From positions 17,893,752 to 17,957,751 of the forward strand of contig OZ024783.1 in NCBI GenBank assembly GCA_964017065.1: a stretch of 64,000 nt of DNA, written 5' to 3'. Origin of the DNA: Haliclona indistincta. Taxonomy: Eukaryota > Porifera > Demospongiae > Haplosclerida > Chalinidae. The position numbers and the translations under genes were made by a program. Under the pieces are notes generated by a model. That model was not told the DNA's origin. It made no database searches and saw nothing but the letters and a program-made list of their open reading frames with translations. The number at the start of each line of letters is the position of its first letter. Positions within the stretch are counted from its first letter, which is position 1. This document shows, piece after piece, positions 33,210-45,693 of the stretch.

Positions 33210-33346
33210 GAAGCCCTCACGCCGTTACTGTGACCAAAATGTTATTAAGACAGGCACATGATGTAACGAGTAGGTAAAAATAAAAATAAAAAATAAAATT
33301 TAAGTAGGACCAATTCAGATTTTGTAGAGAAAAATATTAAAACAGT

Positions 33347-33832
33347 TTAACCAGATCCATTGCCCTCTGCAATGGCTAAAGTTAGAGTATCTGTCTTTAG
33401 GTTAAAGGGCTTAGATTTTGCGGACCTGGTTCCTCGCAAGCACATAAGGGTGGAGCGCAGTAGAGCGAAACTCAGTCGACTCCTCAGAAAGCCCATTATC
33501 TGACCATAGGAAGCATCATGTTTTTCAGCGAGAAGGTTGCCAATTCTCTTCAGAGTCAAAGTAGCAGCGGGGCCTATTCCTCCAGTACATGCAAGTACAA
33601 ATGGGACAAAAGTAGATTGCTCGATCTCAACAACTCGTTGTTCATATTTCCTTCTCTTCTCATTCTCATGTCTTCGGTAGCTTGATTGGATGCATGGGGT
33701 TTGATTCGAGGGAACGTAGGGGTTGAACACCCGCACATCAAAAAATGTTCGCTCAAATCTGCCCCCAGATACCACTGGCGGGGGCAGATTTGCTCCGTCA
33801 CCACTGGCGGGGGCACTTGCTCCGCTTGCCAC
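33347..33832 (-). pseudogene. C-terminal fragment of a retroelement polyprotein with tandem repeats
   Basis: Open frame with FERTFFDVRVFNPYVPSN, RRHENEKRRKYEQRVVEIE, FVLACTGGIGPAATLTLKR and GFLRSRLSFALLRSTLMCLR, a combination I recognise from the C-terminal region of reverse-transcriptase proteins in marine invertebrates. The upstream end lies in short tandem repeats (CACTGGCGGGGGCAGATTTG units, 33770-33885). Nothing comparable lies at the paralogous site near 42590, so this segment is an insertion. No RT core remains. Confidence 0.6.
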
Positions 33833-33941
33833 TTGCTCCGCTCCGTCTCCGTCACCACTGGCGGGGGCAGATTTGCTCCGTCCGTTACCCTATCATAGCT
33901 CCGTCACTACGCTCGGACGCTTTTATAGCAACGGTTCTCGG

Positions 33942-34513
33942 TAGCCTCGTACCCAGGCGCTAGTGAGGAGAAGAAATAAGCGCCTGGTATCTACTGCACA
34001 CGCATGCGCTAAATATCCGTTTATTTTACTGTAAAATATTCCGATTATGACACGAAAACGTGGTAGCGGTTATTCAGACCACGCCTCCATTATTAAGCTT
34101 ATAAACAACTGACTAAGTAGCAACTCGATCGTCAGCTCTAGCTCTGGATTCGACAAATAACTTTGTGGTGAGCGTGCATACGCAATAGTAGGCTTAATCG
34201 CGTCAATTCACACCGTTCTTGTCAATCGATGTCGGTTTCCGCTACCAGGAGCACCCAGTTGTCAAATTGTACTTCTGCTCTTGTGCTAGAGCTTCAAGAA
34301 AAGGCGCTAGAATACAGTCATGTCAATAGATTGCAAACAGGCGAGCTTCACGAACTGACTAAGAAACTGATGAATATTCATCACGTACTACAAACGTGAA
34401 CGATGATAACCGGCGGTGGAATTCCACCGCTAGTCGCGCATGCGTATGCAATGTATACCAGGCGCTCCTTTCTGCCTTCGCTCCTCCCATTTTAGGGCCT
34501 GGGTACGAGGCTA
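33942..34513. mobile_element. TAGCCTCG-family element 2, 572 bp
   Basis: Ends TAGCCTCGTACCCAGGCGC and complement; flanks CGGTTCTCGG on both sides (33932-33941, 34514-34523). The empty paralogous site at about 42630-42650 reads CAACGGTTCTCGGGTTCTAA. The interior has a short open frame (TGELHELTKKLMNIHHV) of unknown origin. Confidence 0.88.
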
Positions 34514-34682
34514 CGGTTCTCGGGTTCTAAATCGCGTAGATCCTCGGATGCGCTGTCTAACAATTATGTATAACCTACATTTATTGCTGAGTGCTGATGA
34601 TGGGCAGTGTAATGCATCCACTTTCACCTATCCATTATCATTCTTAATGCTAAGTTTTAATTTATTTTCCCTTTCTCTCAAG

Positions 34683-35133
34683 TTGCGCATGCATGGCATG
34701 CAGTGCATGCGAGCCCCGCCCACACTCGTTTGTAGACCTGTACGGCGGTTATAATTATTTGGCAAGCGCAGAATGGCGCTCATTATACGAGCTTACCGTT
34801 CTTCGAAGACTCCAGACGAACATGTGTTCTCCGTGATCCATACTGCGCGGCGATACTCAAGCTAGTGCTTGGTCGGTCACGTGTAGGCGCTGAGCGCTGA
34901 AGAAACTCGATTATCACCGTTTACAGGTTCGTCACTTTAGTAACAATTTTGATCAAAATTCTTGCTACTGTAAGACGGGGCAATGCCAGATTATAACAGA
35001 TCTAAGTGTCTTTGGACGTATAAAATTCATCACCAGGCGAAATATCAGCTTTCGAACGCTAATGCATTGTATGTAGCCGCCATCTTGTTTTTCCGTTCAA
35101 CCCTACATAGGGAGTCACTACCGTGCCTCCCTA
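34683..35133 (+). repeat. Dispersed repeat R1, partial copy
   Basis: Begins near the GCATGCAGTGCATGCGAGCC box and ends in the CCTACATAGGGAGTCACTAC hairpin. The GAAA-rich tract and CACGTGCGTATT block are deleted. Confidence 0.75.
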
Positions 35134-35263
35134 GTAGATGTTCGACCAGGCCCATAATTATAGCATAACATTCTCTAAGTCTATTTTATGCTATCTGAAG
35201 TACTGATCGGCTAACATCAATTGTTATACCTTGCACCAAACTTGACAGTATGTTTGGCTATAC

Positions 35264-36030
<767 letters not shown>

Positions 36031-36339
36031 CACTATTATTATAACTATTTAAAAGTGTATAACATTATTCTTTGTCCTCTCTCAAAATTGTAAAAATAAT
36101 CTTTCTAATAGCAGGGGCGTATCTACAAGTGTGCTTTTAGTTAGTTATCAAGCACCCATTAGCAAAAAATTGCTATGCAAACAGTTGATATGTCATTAAC
36201 ATTAATTACATCTTGCTCATACTAGATAGTTACTGCAAAATGTTAAATGATCATTGCATTACATGACAACATCCTGTAAGCTCTATTAGGTCTTAATATT
36301 ACATAAGTTTTTGATTCATTTGTGTGGTGCTGTTGACAA

Positions 36340-37329
36340 ATGGCAGCTATTCTTCTCTGTGTGCTGTCCTTCTACTACTGGCTACTGCTGGCTGGTGGTG
36401 TAGTGAGTGGGTTCACTCCAGTCACCTATCCTGCTAGAGTATCCTCTGAGTGTGATCAGTATGACCCACTGCAAGATGAACAGTTGACAGAGGCTCTTAT
36501 GCTGGCTTATCAGCAGTTTAATTCTATCAGATCTTGTCAGGAGATGCTTCACCGCGTCCCATCAGCTCCCTCAGGCTACTACCAGATAACTGCTCCCAAT
36601 GGCTCACTAGTACAGGTCTACTGTGACGTGGAGGGGACCAACTGTGGAGGAGAGGGAGGCTGGATGAGAGTGGCCTATGTCAACATGTCACAGCCCGGTG
36701 CCATCTGCTCTCAGGGACTGACAAAGCGAACCCTCTCAGGACTGACTCTCTGTGGTAGAATGGATGGTGATTTTAATGTAACAACACCAATTAGTGGAGG
36801 ATGTCAGAGCACAGTGTTCTCCACACTAGGACAAAACTACTCTCAAGTTTGCGGACAAGTATGAGGCTATCAGCTTGGTACACCAGAAGCTTTCGAATCT
36901 TTTGATTTTGACCCATCTATTGAAAGAACTTATGTTGATGGGGCTTCCATCACATATGGCAGTGCTCGTCGCAAACACATTTGGACTTATGCTGCTGGAC
37001 GTAATCTTCGGACAGGTTCAACAACGTGTCCTTGTAATACTGGCAATGGTCTCGATCCTCCTCCTTTTGTTGGTAGTGACTACTACTGTGAGACTGGTGA
37101 CAATGATGTCACTTGTTGTGATTATAATCTTTTCTCTAATGATACACTATGGGATGGACAGCAATGTCCTGGTGTGGAGGCTCCCTGCTGTACTCACCCC
37201 AACATGCCGTGGTTCAACAAGACACTTGGTGAGACCACCACTGAAGACATTGAACTGAGAGTGTGTGGCTATGGATCAGCTACCAATGAAGCCACTCCTC
37301 TTGAAGTGATTGAACTGTTTGTACACTAG
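36340..37329 (+). pseudogene. FReD-like copy C, single nonsense mutation
   Basis: Full-length copy with start, signal peptide (MAAILLCVLSFYYWLLLAGG) and normal terminus (EVIELFVH, stop at 37329), but codon 175 is TGA where intact copies have CGA (…CAAGTATGAGGCT versus CAAGTACGAGGCT), a CpG transition. The frame downstream is perfectly preserved to the natural stop, so the lesion is recent or tolerated by readthrough. The predicted product ends just after SQVCGQV, losing the C-terminal half. Closest relative is copy A. Flanked upstream by the SRP54 pseudogene. Confidence 0.9.
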
Positions 37330-38100
37330 CTATTAATTGTGCTTGGCTCATTTCGCTTGTTGTACTTGCAAAAACATGTTAATTAGATGTAGTAAAACAT
37401 TGTTGTATGTTCATCAGACTATAATGACATGTTGTTTATTTTAATATTGGCACAATGTGGCTGTAACTGTAAGAAAAGATATTAGTGTAATTTCTTCACT
37501 CTCATAAGTTTTTAGCTGCCCGGCAGTGTTCCTAACGGCTGCTTTACATTGTGACGTGATTGCTTGCACTGCGTTGCTGTTTTGTCACCAATTATCATTG
37601 AGTCTCGTTATTTGCAGAGATTCGACTGGGTCAAAGGTCACTAAATTAACCCCTCGTGTGGTCGGTGAAAGGCTGACTTCGCGGGAATTTTGAACGGGAA
37701 ACGAAAGCGTGTACTAGCGTATACACTCTCACTGATTTGAGAACTTCTTTGAGTCACAGCCACAGGTGTCAACTAGCTACACACAGAGAGGACTACATAC
37801 ACACGTGTAAACGGTACCGTACGATCAGGGTTATTACTCATTTCACCCGGTTTGAAACGACTACGTCACGTGCAAAAGCCCCCTTCGGGGGCTTATTTCA
37901 TCTACATGAGCGCGCGTACTGAATCACTATAAAGCCTTGTTTGTAGCAACGGTTGGTAGGGTTTCCACACAAAAAAATTAACTTCCACGAAATCAGCTTT
38001 TCGGCGTCTTAGTATGTACACCAACTTCCTGGTACAAACTTCGCAATCCAAAACTTCTTCGATCCTGCAAAAAAAACAGCTTTAAACTCTGACCGCAATC
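37330..38100. other. Intergenic, no gene recognised
   Basis: 3' flank of copy C and AT-rich sequence. A short inverted repeat GCCCCCTTCGGGGGC lies at about 37877-37892. Otherwise I see nothing. Confidence 0.35.
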
Positions 38101-38633
38101 AGTTATTAACTAGTCATTCGATCTTCTTATTAGAGAGCATCTCTTGCACGACAAGCAAAGTTCTGCAAGGCTGCTGGCCATTCCAAAGTGAAGTCAACAG
38201 AAGTACTACTCTTAACAAGTACTTATAATAATACTAGCTTTGCTGAAATGCGTTTGCCAATGGTCTCGGTTAGCAAACCAGAAGAGGTCGGGTTTATGGG
38301 GTCGCTTCCAGCCAGATGGTCAGAAGTGGCAGTTCACGTTTATATTTATGCAACATGTACAACTACTAACAAACTTTACAAAACTATAGTGAGGAAGTCA
38401 TCAAGTTAGTCATCGATTGATTGAAAATAGTATTAACTATATAAAAATCACAGTATTATTAATTTTGTTCATATCTCTAATTTTAAAAGATGAGGTTCAC
38501 AATGTGACAAGTCTTTCTATCACGCGACGAAGCTTGTAGCACACTGTCAAGATGATCATCAGCTAAAGATCTGCATGTAAATTACTATTATAATGATATA
38601 ATTTTGTTATAATAGCTTGTTCTAATTCTTACA

Positions 38634-38780
38634 GTGATTAAGACATTGAAGTTTCCAAACTGGAAAAGATTTCTTAACTGGAAGGAGGAGGAAACTAAGA
38701 GGCCAGTTTACACTTGTTCTATGTCCAGCCCATGCAATGGAGGAGTATCATCTGGACAAATCAAAGATCATAATGAACAA
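38634..38780 (+). pseudogene. Possible exon of a transposon-derived protein (FLNWKEEE motif)
   Basis: Reads KTLKFPNWKRFLNWKEEETK then RPVYTCSMSSPCNGG. The 'F.NW..FLNWKEEEE' phrase is one I associate with N termini of MULE/SWIM-type proteins in fish and cnidarians. It is a single isolated exon-like stretch without a supported gene model. Confidence 0.3.
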
Positions 38781-39039
38781 GTATTCTTAGTACATGCCTG
38801 TTCATGTTTATTACATTATACTATAGACCCAGTAATAACAGCTAGTACAGTATGTATAAATGTCAATTCAATTATTCAGGTTAATGCTAGCTAGCATGAC
38901 AACAATTCATCGATTTTTACACAAACAAGGAAAGTACAAAGTACAGATGGCAATTGTTTATTCAGATGTTTCAACTACTTGGAACAGATGAAGATCACTT
39001 GCAAGTCTGCACCCTGTTGGTTCCCTTTTTTTAATTATC

Positions 39040-39345
39040 ATTGCCGATCGACAATGATATGTAGGATTACCTCGAATTAAGAAGGCGGCTACTCATTTGT
39101 GAAAATGAGTTGTCGCACATATATTTACTGTTATACATTTCTACTGCATTTTAACTATCTCTGAGGGAATCTGAAGCGTAAGCGCTTGTAGGAAGTCTGT
39201 GAAAGTCGCCGGGAATGCTTGCTTGACGGCGAAAATTAAAATGGCGACTCTCAGGGAGCCGTTGCAGATCTTCGCTGTTTTAGTGTTTCTCGAGATTCCA
39301 GACATCTAGGATTGATCAGACGATTGTTTTGAGCACGAAAATACC
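39040..39345 (+). repeat. Dispersed repeat R3 (inverted partner 58565-58865)
   Basis: Shares CTATCTCTGAGGGAATCTGA, GTTGCAGATCTTCGCTGTTT and CATCTAGGATTGATCAGACG with the complement of 58565-58865, about 85 percent alike by eye. No coding capacity. Confidence 0.7.
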
Positions 39346-39907
39346 CTTGGCGAAGATGGCAGACGTTTCTAAAGTGGTAAACTGAAATCGCTGCCCACGC
39401 GAATTGCCCACGCAAATTATGGTACCAAGATAATTACAGTCTTTCTCAGTCCACTTTGAACACGAGATTATTGCTTATTGCGTATGCGACCAACTCTCCC
39501 CCTCCGCATCACACGCCCCACCGCGTGTACATGTATGCAAACGGGGCGGTACAACCGCGCGCGCGACGCGGTGTACGCAATTAGCAAAAATCTCATGTTC
39601 AAAGTGAACTGAAAAAGACTGTAGCTAAGTGCATGTTGTTCAGACCGAATGCATGCTGTGAGAAGCCGGACATGCAGCAGATTAACGTGTATGATGAACT
39701 CATTGGTGATAGCTACAGGTTTTTGAATCCAGTCAGCATGAACAATGAGTAATTATAATCTGCTACTTGTTGATGAGGCACAATGACTCCGGGCATTTAA
39801 ACACTTTTCACTATTTTGATGTTGTTTGCTGATGATAGTACAATGGATTCTAATGCATGAACATCAACACTGAGAAATCTTCTCAATAGAGAAGCATGGA
39901 TACTATT

Positions 39908-40434
39908 ACTGCGTTCACACAGGCACAAAATCGCGGGTCAGCTCACATTGGCGCGCACCACTGTGTGTAAATTACTGAGTGAGCATGCACAAATCGAGCC
40001 GAGCTTGATTAGCCCACTTTCCAATAGTGAGCCAGAATGGGGTAAGCGGGTAAGCGTGCCAGTGTCGCTGTGTGAACGCTGAAGCTGAGCCAGCGAGCTT
40101 ACTGACAAACTTTTCTTTCAAGAGACAGCGGTTAGTATCTACTTAGAAAAGTATACTTCCGAAGTGGTAAACAACGCGCCTACCTCCACGTAACTCAGTG
40201 CACGAAACTGCATGCACGAGCATTTCTAATTCTTCGTTCAATCGGGGCTCGGCTCGGCTCGGTTCGACGCCATTTTAGCCATCCTTTTGTTACTAGGAAG
40301 TATCCGCCCCTTCATTATTGCGTGTAGCGAACTCGAGCTCGCTTGCGTGTTCCTGTGTGAACGCAGCCAAATAGCGTGCCAGTTACCCGCGCTGAGCCGG
40401 GCTGGCTTGCTTCACATGCCTGTGTGAACGCAGT
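39908..40434. mobile_element. 527-bp MITE with GTTCACACAGGC ends
   Basis: Starts ACTGCGTTCACACAGGCA and ends TGCCTGTGTGAACGCAGT, a perfect 18-bp inverted repeat, with GCTGAGC(C)/GGCTCGGC-rich interior. Flanks contain TAT/TA on both sides, so the target duplication is 2-3 bp. A truncated relative lies upstream of copies B and E (about 17820-17910 and 45860-45945). Confidence 0.75.
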
Positions 40435-40884
40435 ATATATCTACTACAGGCATACATGTACATCTTTATGACTGATGATGAAATGTTACTTTTGCACACA
40501 AACTTTTATTCCTCATAATAATTGTTATTCAAAACAACAAGCTCTTCAGTCATAATCATTATAGGGCATGCAGTTTTCGTTGGCTTGTTATTTCGTCTTA
40601 GGAGAGTTTAAAATGATGTTTTTGTCTTAGAACAATTTTGTATCGAGACAAAAACCGTCGATCAAATTTTGTACTCGGTAGGACAAAATTCGTCATTCAC
40701 TTTTATCCTAGAACATTTGCTGAATTTTGTCACATGATACAAATGAATTTCCTTGCATAACAGATATCGCCGTAACAGAACATCTTACTTATACAAGGTA
40801 TTTCCTGCAAATTGTTACTTAATCATTGCATTACATGACAACAAGTTTTTGATTCATTAATTTTGTGTGATACTGTTAAGACAA

Positions 40885-41874
40885 ATGGCAGCTAACCTTC
40901 TCTGTGTGCCGTTCTGCTATTACTGGCTACTGCTGGCTGGTGGTGCAGTGAGTGGGTTCACTCCAGTCACCTATCCTGCTAGAGTATCCTCTGAGTGTGG
41001 TCAGTATGACCCACTGCAGGATGAACAGCTGACAGAGGCTCTTATGCAGGCTTATCAGCAGCTTACTCTTGGCAGATCTTGTCAGGAGATTCTTCACCGC
41101 GTCCCATCAGCTCCCTCAGGCTACTACCAGATAATTGCTCCCAATGGCTCACTAGTGCAAGTCTACTGTGACATGGAGGGAACCATCTGTGGAGGAGAGG
41201 GAGGCTGGATGAGAGTGGCCTATGTCGACATGTCACAGCCCGGTGCCACCTGCCCTCAGGGACTGACACAGCGAACCCTCTCAGGACTGACTCTCTGTGG
41301 TAGAATGAATGGTGATTTTAATGTAACAACACAAAAAGGTGGTGGATGTCAGAGCACAGCGTTCTCTACACTAGGACTGAACTACTCTCAAGTGTGTGGA
41401 CAAGTACGAGGCTTTCAGCTTGGTACACCAGAAGGTTTTAATTTCAAGCCATCTGCATTTAATATTGACAAGGTTTATGTTGATGGGGTTTCCATCACAT
41501 ATGGTAGTGCTCCTCGCAAACACATTTGGACTTATGCTGCTGGACTTAATCTTTCGTCCGGTTCATCAACGTGTCCTTGTAATACTGGCAATGGTCACAA
41601 TCCTCCTCCATTTGTTGGTAGTGACAACTACTGTGAGACTGGTGACAATGATGAGACTTGTTGTAGGTATAGTCTATACCGCAATGATCCACTATGGGAT
41701 GGACAGCAATGTCCTGGTATTGAGGTTTCCTGTTGTTCTCACCCCGGAATGCCGTGGTTCAACAAGACACTCAATGAGACAACCACTGACGACATTGAAC
41801 TGAGACTGTGTGGTGACCAATCTGCTAGTGCTGAAGCCACTCCTCTTGAAGTGATTGAACTGTTTGTACGCTAG
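40885..41874 (+). CDS. Secreted FReD-like protein, copy D (intact)
   Basis: 329 residues, single exon, start chosen at MAANLLCVPFCYYWLLLAGG by homology. Same domain order as copy B: signal peptide, YDPLQDEQLTEALMQAYQQ, SGYYQIIAPNGSL, GGEGGWMRVAYVDMSQPG, PRKHIWTYAAGLNL and MPWFNKTLNETTTDDIELR. Differences from B cluster in short patches (TTQKGGG for TVGGGGG, CRYSLYRND for CGYSLIRND, IEVSCC for IETPCC), while long blocks are identical, which suggests recent duplication with gene conversion. Its 3' flank is the empty-site partner for three insertions found downstream of B. Confidence 0.85.
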   Translation: MAANLLCVPFCYYWLLLAGGAVSGFTPVTYPARVSSECGQYDPLQDEQLTEALMQAYQQLTLGRSCQEILHRVPSAPSGYYQIIAPNGSLVQVYCDMEGTICGGEGGWMRVAYVDMSQPGATCPQGLTQRTLSGLTLCGRMNGDFNVTTQKGGGCQSTAFSTLGLNYSQVCGQVRGFQLGTPEGFNFKPSAFNIDKVYVDGVSITYGSAPRKHIWTYAAGLNLSSGSSTCPCNTGNGHNPPPFVGSDNYCETGDNDETCCRYSLYRNDPLWDGQQCPGIEVSCCSHPGMPWFNKTLNETTTDDIELRLCGDQSASAEATPLEVIELFVR

Positions 41875-41989
41875 CGTTTTAATTGTGCTTTCAGTGCTCA
41901 TTTCGCAAGGTCAAGTTGTAAATTTGGTCTTTATGTTAGCTCAACTGTAGTAAAACCTTTTTTATTATTCACAAGTATAGGCGTCCTGA

Positions 41990-42802
41990 GCGCGTAGCGT
42001 GATGGTGTCTATTTCGGTTTCGAAGGTGACATAAATATATGTACAAGTTTGTCCATCTTCGATTCAATCGTCGATTATCGATTTTTGAACTAGGATTCGA
42101 CCGCCGATTTTTGCACTAGGCAGCAAACTAAGCGCCGTTTATCACGCTATTTGTATGTTTTGCGCCATTTCGGGTGGCTTGCTGGTACAAGAGTGCTATT
42201 TTCCCTCCGGGTAAGTCGTAATCATACTTTAAACCGGTTATAAACGTCGGTTTTCGGTGCATATGGGAATTCGGATTCCCAGTATGCACCTCGACCTCGG
42301 TTTAGACCACAGCTAAGCGATGTTGACCAATCAGGAAGCGTAGCTGTGGGTCTCTACAGCTCATAATTGAATCCCGCCACTGCCGCGACCTCATACGATC
42401 CCCGGCACCACACGGCACAGATTAAGCTTACGGTTTTGTGCGCGGAGTTCCACTGAATAATTTTAACAGCGCTCGCGTGTCTTTACTCGTCGTTCGCGTC
42501 GTTTCTATTTGCTGTTGCTAGCGCTATGGTCTAAATCAGTTAGACGGCGCATCCAATCGGATCTACGCGGTGTAGAAGCCCTCACGCCGTTATCATAGCT
42601 CCGTCACTACTCTCGGACGCTATTATAGCAACGGTTCTCGGGTTCTAAATCGCGTAGATCCTCGGATGCGCTGTCTAACAATTATGTATAACCTACATTT
42701 ATTGCTGAGTGCTGATGATGGGCAGTGTAATGCATCCACTTTCACTTTCACTTTCCATTATCAGTCTTAACGCTAAGTTTTAATTTATTTCCCTTTCTCT
42801 CA
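41990..42802 (+). repeat. Duplicated non-coding segment (partner 32060-34680 without its insertions)
   Basis: Collinear with the region downstream of copy B after removing the TAGCCTCG elements at 32619 and 33942 and the retroelement fragment at 33230-33890. It serves as natural empty site for all three. A deletion near 42045 removes the TATGGAGCGCC tip. Confidence 0.75.
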
Positions 42803-43072
42803 AGTTGCGCATGCATGCATGCAGTGCATGCGAGCCCGCCCACACTCGTTTGTAGACCTGTACGGCGGTTATAATTATTTGGCAAGCGCAGAATGGCGCT
42901 CATTATACGAGCTTACCGTTCTTCGAAGACTCCAGACGAATAATGTGTTCTCCGTGATCCATACTGCGCGGCGATACTCAAGCTAGTGCTTGGTCGGTCA
43001 CGTGCAGGCGCTGGGCGCGCTGAAGAAACTCGATTATCACCGTTTACAGGTTCGTCACTTTAGTAACAATTT
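42803..43072 (+). repeat. Dispersed repeat R1, 3'-truncated copy
   Basis: Matches 34683-34950 almost exactly and stops at GTAACAATTTTGA. Confidence 0.75.
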
Positions 43073-43207
43073 TGAATTACTATAAAGAATTATCACAGTG
43101 TTATCCTGGTCTTATCACAATTATTTATTTTTTGTTTCCTCTTTATTTGGCTTTACCCGTTTGCCTTGTTTCCATTGTAACTAGTATTTGTAATAATTAT
43201 GTTAGCT

Positions 43208-43504
43208 CAGGAGCGCATATAAACAAGGGAGCATGTAACTCTGAACACTACCCCATATAACGGCGAAATCCTAATATGGCTGACTTGCTATTTTAGTTAC
43301 TTCCATATAAAGGAGAAATGTGACGTTTGCGGATGTAATAACTAGTACACGCCCGTTATTACTAATATACCGGGTGGAGGCGCGGTTGAAATTATAGACC
43401 TTATAATAGTTCTTATTATGGAAACTATTATTTTTAGAACAGCCGCCATGTTAGGATTTCGCCGTTTACAGAGTTACATGCTCCCTTGTTTATATGCGCT
43501 CTTG
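43208..43504. mobile_element. Foldback/MITE element, 7-bp target duplication (family with 5966)
   Basis: Ends CAGGAGCGCATATAAACAAG and its complement (one mismatch), continuing as AGGGAGCATGTAACTCTG / CAGAGTTACATGCTCCCT. Flanks GTTAGCT on both sides (43201-43207, 43505-43511). Related to the SRP54-intron element by ends, spacing and target length. Confidence 0.85.
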
Positions 43505-43511
43505 GTTAGCT

Positions 43512-44019
43512 CTAATTATAATAATAATTATAACTTACTTTATTTTGTGTTTTTTGTTATGTTTTTCTCTTTTGGACACACAATAGAATTAGCCTTAATT
43601 TGCTACTTTGTGTTTCCTTTGCTCATGCAAAAACATATTATTAAAGAATAGAAATCAGCTCACGTTTTTCGATCTCTGTAACACAACCGAAAATTGTCCG
43701 CCTACTAAAACTATCCTCCTAGAATACTTTTTGGTTTGAACGAAAATGATCCACCTTGGACAGATTTAGTCCTAGCCGAGAATCTCTCGCGCATGCCCGA
43801 CTTTTTAAGCATTTAAAAGCAAGTAATCGTGATGTTGCCAAAGACATAACTCGAGTCGAAATGCCCTATAATGTCTGCCTAGCTGCCTAATCATGCTAGC
43901 TGCCTCATTGCAGAAACCGGCGGTACTGAAATTTCGAGCACACTCTGTGTAAACTGTATCAAACCACAAGCTTGCCCGTCTGCTTGCTTCTGGCAACCTA
44001 CCTGCAAAGAGCTGTAATG
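43512..44019. other. Intergenic, no gene recognised
   Basis: AT-rich left part, GC-moderate right part. Short open frames without family resemblance. Confidence 0.3.
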
Positions 44020-44203
44020 TAGTCTCGTCCCCAGGCTCTCCGTGAGTGTGGCTCGATTGCGTGGGTGACGGAGGAGAGTCTGATATCCACTGCTCGCGCA
44101 TGCGCTAGTTTTTCAATAAAAAGCACGTGTTTTTATTGATGACGGCGTCAGTGAAATTACATCCTGTATGAATCTACGTAACGCTAGGCGTGTCCAGACA
44201 CCT

Positions 44204-44553
44204 TAGCCTAGTACCTAGTCGTTAAATCAACGCCTATTATCAAATGCACACGCATGCGCGAACAAAATGGGCGGGACAGCTATAGCATGCTTTCACATTG
44301 TGCCAGTATGGACATCTAACCAACCGTGGATACTCGTAGCTACAGGATTGTATGTCCAAGTTTGCTGCCAACTACTTCTTGTCGTTCGTTAGTGTTCGAA
44401 TTTCTTAGTCAGCAAAACTGAAGCACGAGGTCAGTACACAAGTCACAAACATAAACGGAAAATATCCGGTATTACTGGAATGTCGGGAAAAATGTCGCGC
44501 ATGCGTATACATTTGAAACTAGGCGCTCTATTTGGCGCCGAGGTATTAGGCTA
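44204..44553. mobile_element. TAGCCTAG-type element nested in element 3, 350 bp
   Basis: Starts TAGCCTAGTACCTAGTCG and ends GAGGTATTAGGCTA; flanked by CAGACACCT on both sides (44195-44203, 44554-44562). A diverged member of the same family inserted into a relative. Confidence 0.82.
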
Positions 44554-44624
44554 CAGACACCTGTGCAGCTGTACGCTTAGATGTCTCGATCTTCAGTATC
44601 GTGTCGCCTCTGTCAAGGCAGTTA

Positions 44625-44876
44625 TTCGTCAAAGAATAGTATTTCACTGGCAGGCAAAAGGCGTGAACACCAACAGTGGAGTCGAACACTTAGAGAGCTG
44701 CTAACATACTTTTTATCGTACACCGCGCGAATTGCAGTGACTTGCTCCGGCTCGGGACCCATTCCATGGTTCCCAGTGCACTCTAGTGCGTATTTCAGCG
44801 CGCTCTCGAACTCTTCGTCTTCAAACATTCTGTGTTGTTGAGCTCGAGAGGTGTGGTCTGATACGTAATGTAACAC
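44625..44876 (-). pseudogene. Captured fragment of a RecQ/DEAD-type helicase
   Basis: Minus-strand frame contains FEDEEFESALKYALECTG then PEPEQVTAIRAVYDKK, the pattern of the region just before the Walker A motif in RecQ-like helicases (…L..FG....KPEQ..AI......D). No ATP-binding motif follows. A fragment inside a TIR element is best explained by gene-fragment capture. Confidence 0.55.
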
Positions 44877-45235
44877 GGCCGTTTACGAGAAATAACCGGA
44901 GCCTTGGAATTCTAAGGCAAACTAGCGCATGCGCAAACAGTGGATACCAGGCTCTCCTCCGCCACCCACGCAATTGAGCCACACCTACCGAGAGCCTGGG
45001 GACGAGGCTAAGCTGTAATGGTACCAAGATTTTAATTAGCTAAGTGCATGTTCTTCAGGAATGCATGCTGTGAGAACGGTGACATCATAGTTTTAAAGTT
45101 AAGCCACCTGTGTTGCAAATTTCAGCGCTTAGTAGCAAGCGGTTGCTGAGATACGCATTGCGAACACACACACAAACGAACAGACTACTGTATGCCTACG
45201 TGGCTCCGCCCACCTCAGCATAATAAAAATTATTG

Positions 45236-45693
45236 TGATTGGTCACGTGCGTATTACGTATTCACAATAATGGCGTCAAACACTTAGCTGACAACTGTTC
45301 GTGATCGTGAACTCGTCTCTTTTCGCTAAAAACTAAGTTCAAAAGGCACATGCCAGGAGAATTTCACGACTAGTGTTCGTGGGTTTTTGGTCTCGGCACT
45401 GCTTGCGTAAAGGCGCTAGGCGCACTGAAAAAGAAAGAAGAAGAGGAAGAAAACGAAGATGACGAAACTCGATTTTCACTGTTTCCAGGTTCGTCACTTT
45501 AGTAACAATTTCGAGCAATCTCCTTGCTACTGTAAGATGGGGCAACACCTGAGAGCAGATCTAAGTGTCTTTGGACGTAGAAAATTCATTACCATGCGAA
45601 ATATCAGCGTTTGAACGCTAATGCATTGTATGTAGCCGCCATTTTGTTTTCTTGCTCATCTCTACATAGGGAGTCACTACCGTGCCTCCCTAA
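45236..45693 (+). repeat. Dispersed repeat R1, partial copy
   Basis: From the TTGGTCACGTGCGTATT block to the CCTCCCTAATAG end. Nearly identical to 17283-17655, including the following TGCAATCTGATTGGTCAGAA, so it was duplicated together with copies B and E. Confidence 0.75.

Larger units (their letters stand above)
44020..45010. mobile_element. TAGCCTCG-family element 3, 991 bp, with a nested relative
   Basis: Ends TAGTCTCGTCCCCAGGCTCT and the complement of TAGCCTCGTCCCCAGGCTCT; flanks AGCTGTAATG on both sides (44010-44019, 45011-45020). Both subterminal parts carry GTGTGGCTC(G/A)ATTGCGTGGG. It contains a nested related element at 44204-44553 and a RecQ-like gene fragment. Confidence 0.9.

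Noticed and set aside
44480..44841. Plus-strand frames inside the TAGCCTCG element 3
   Set aside because: The minus-strand helicase-like reading is more protein-like, and the plus frames cross an element junction.
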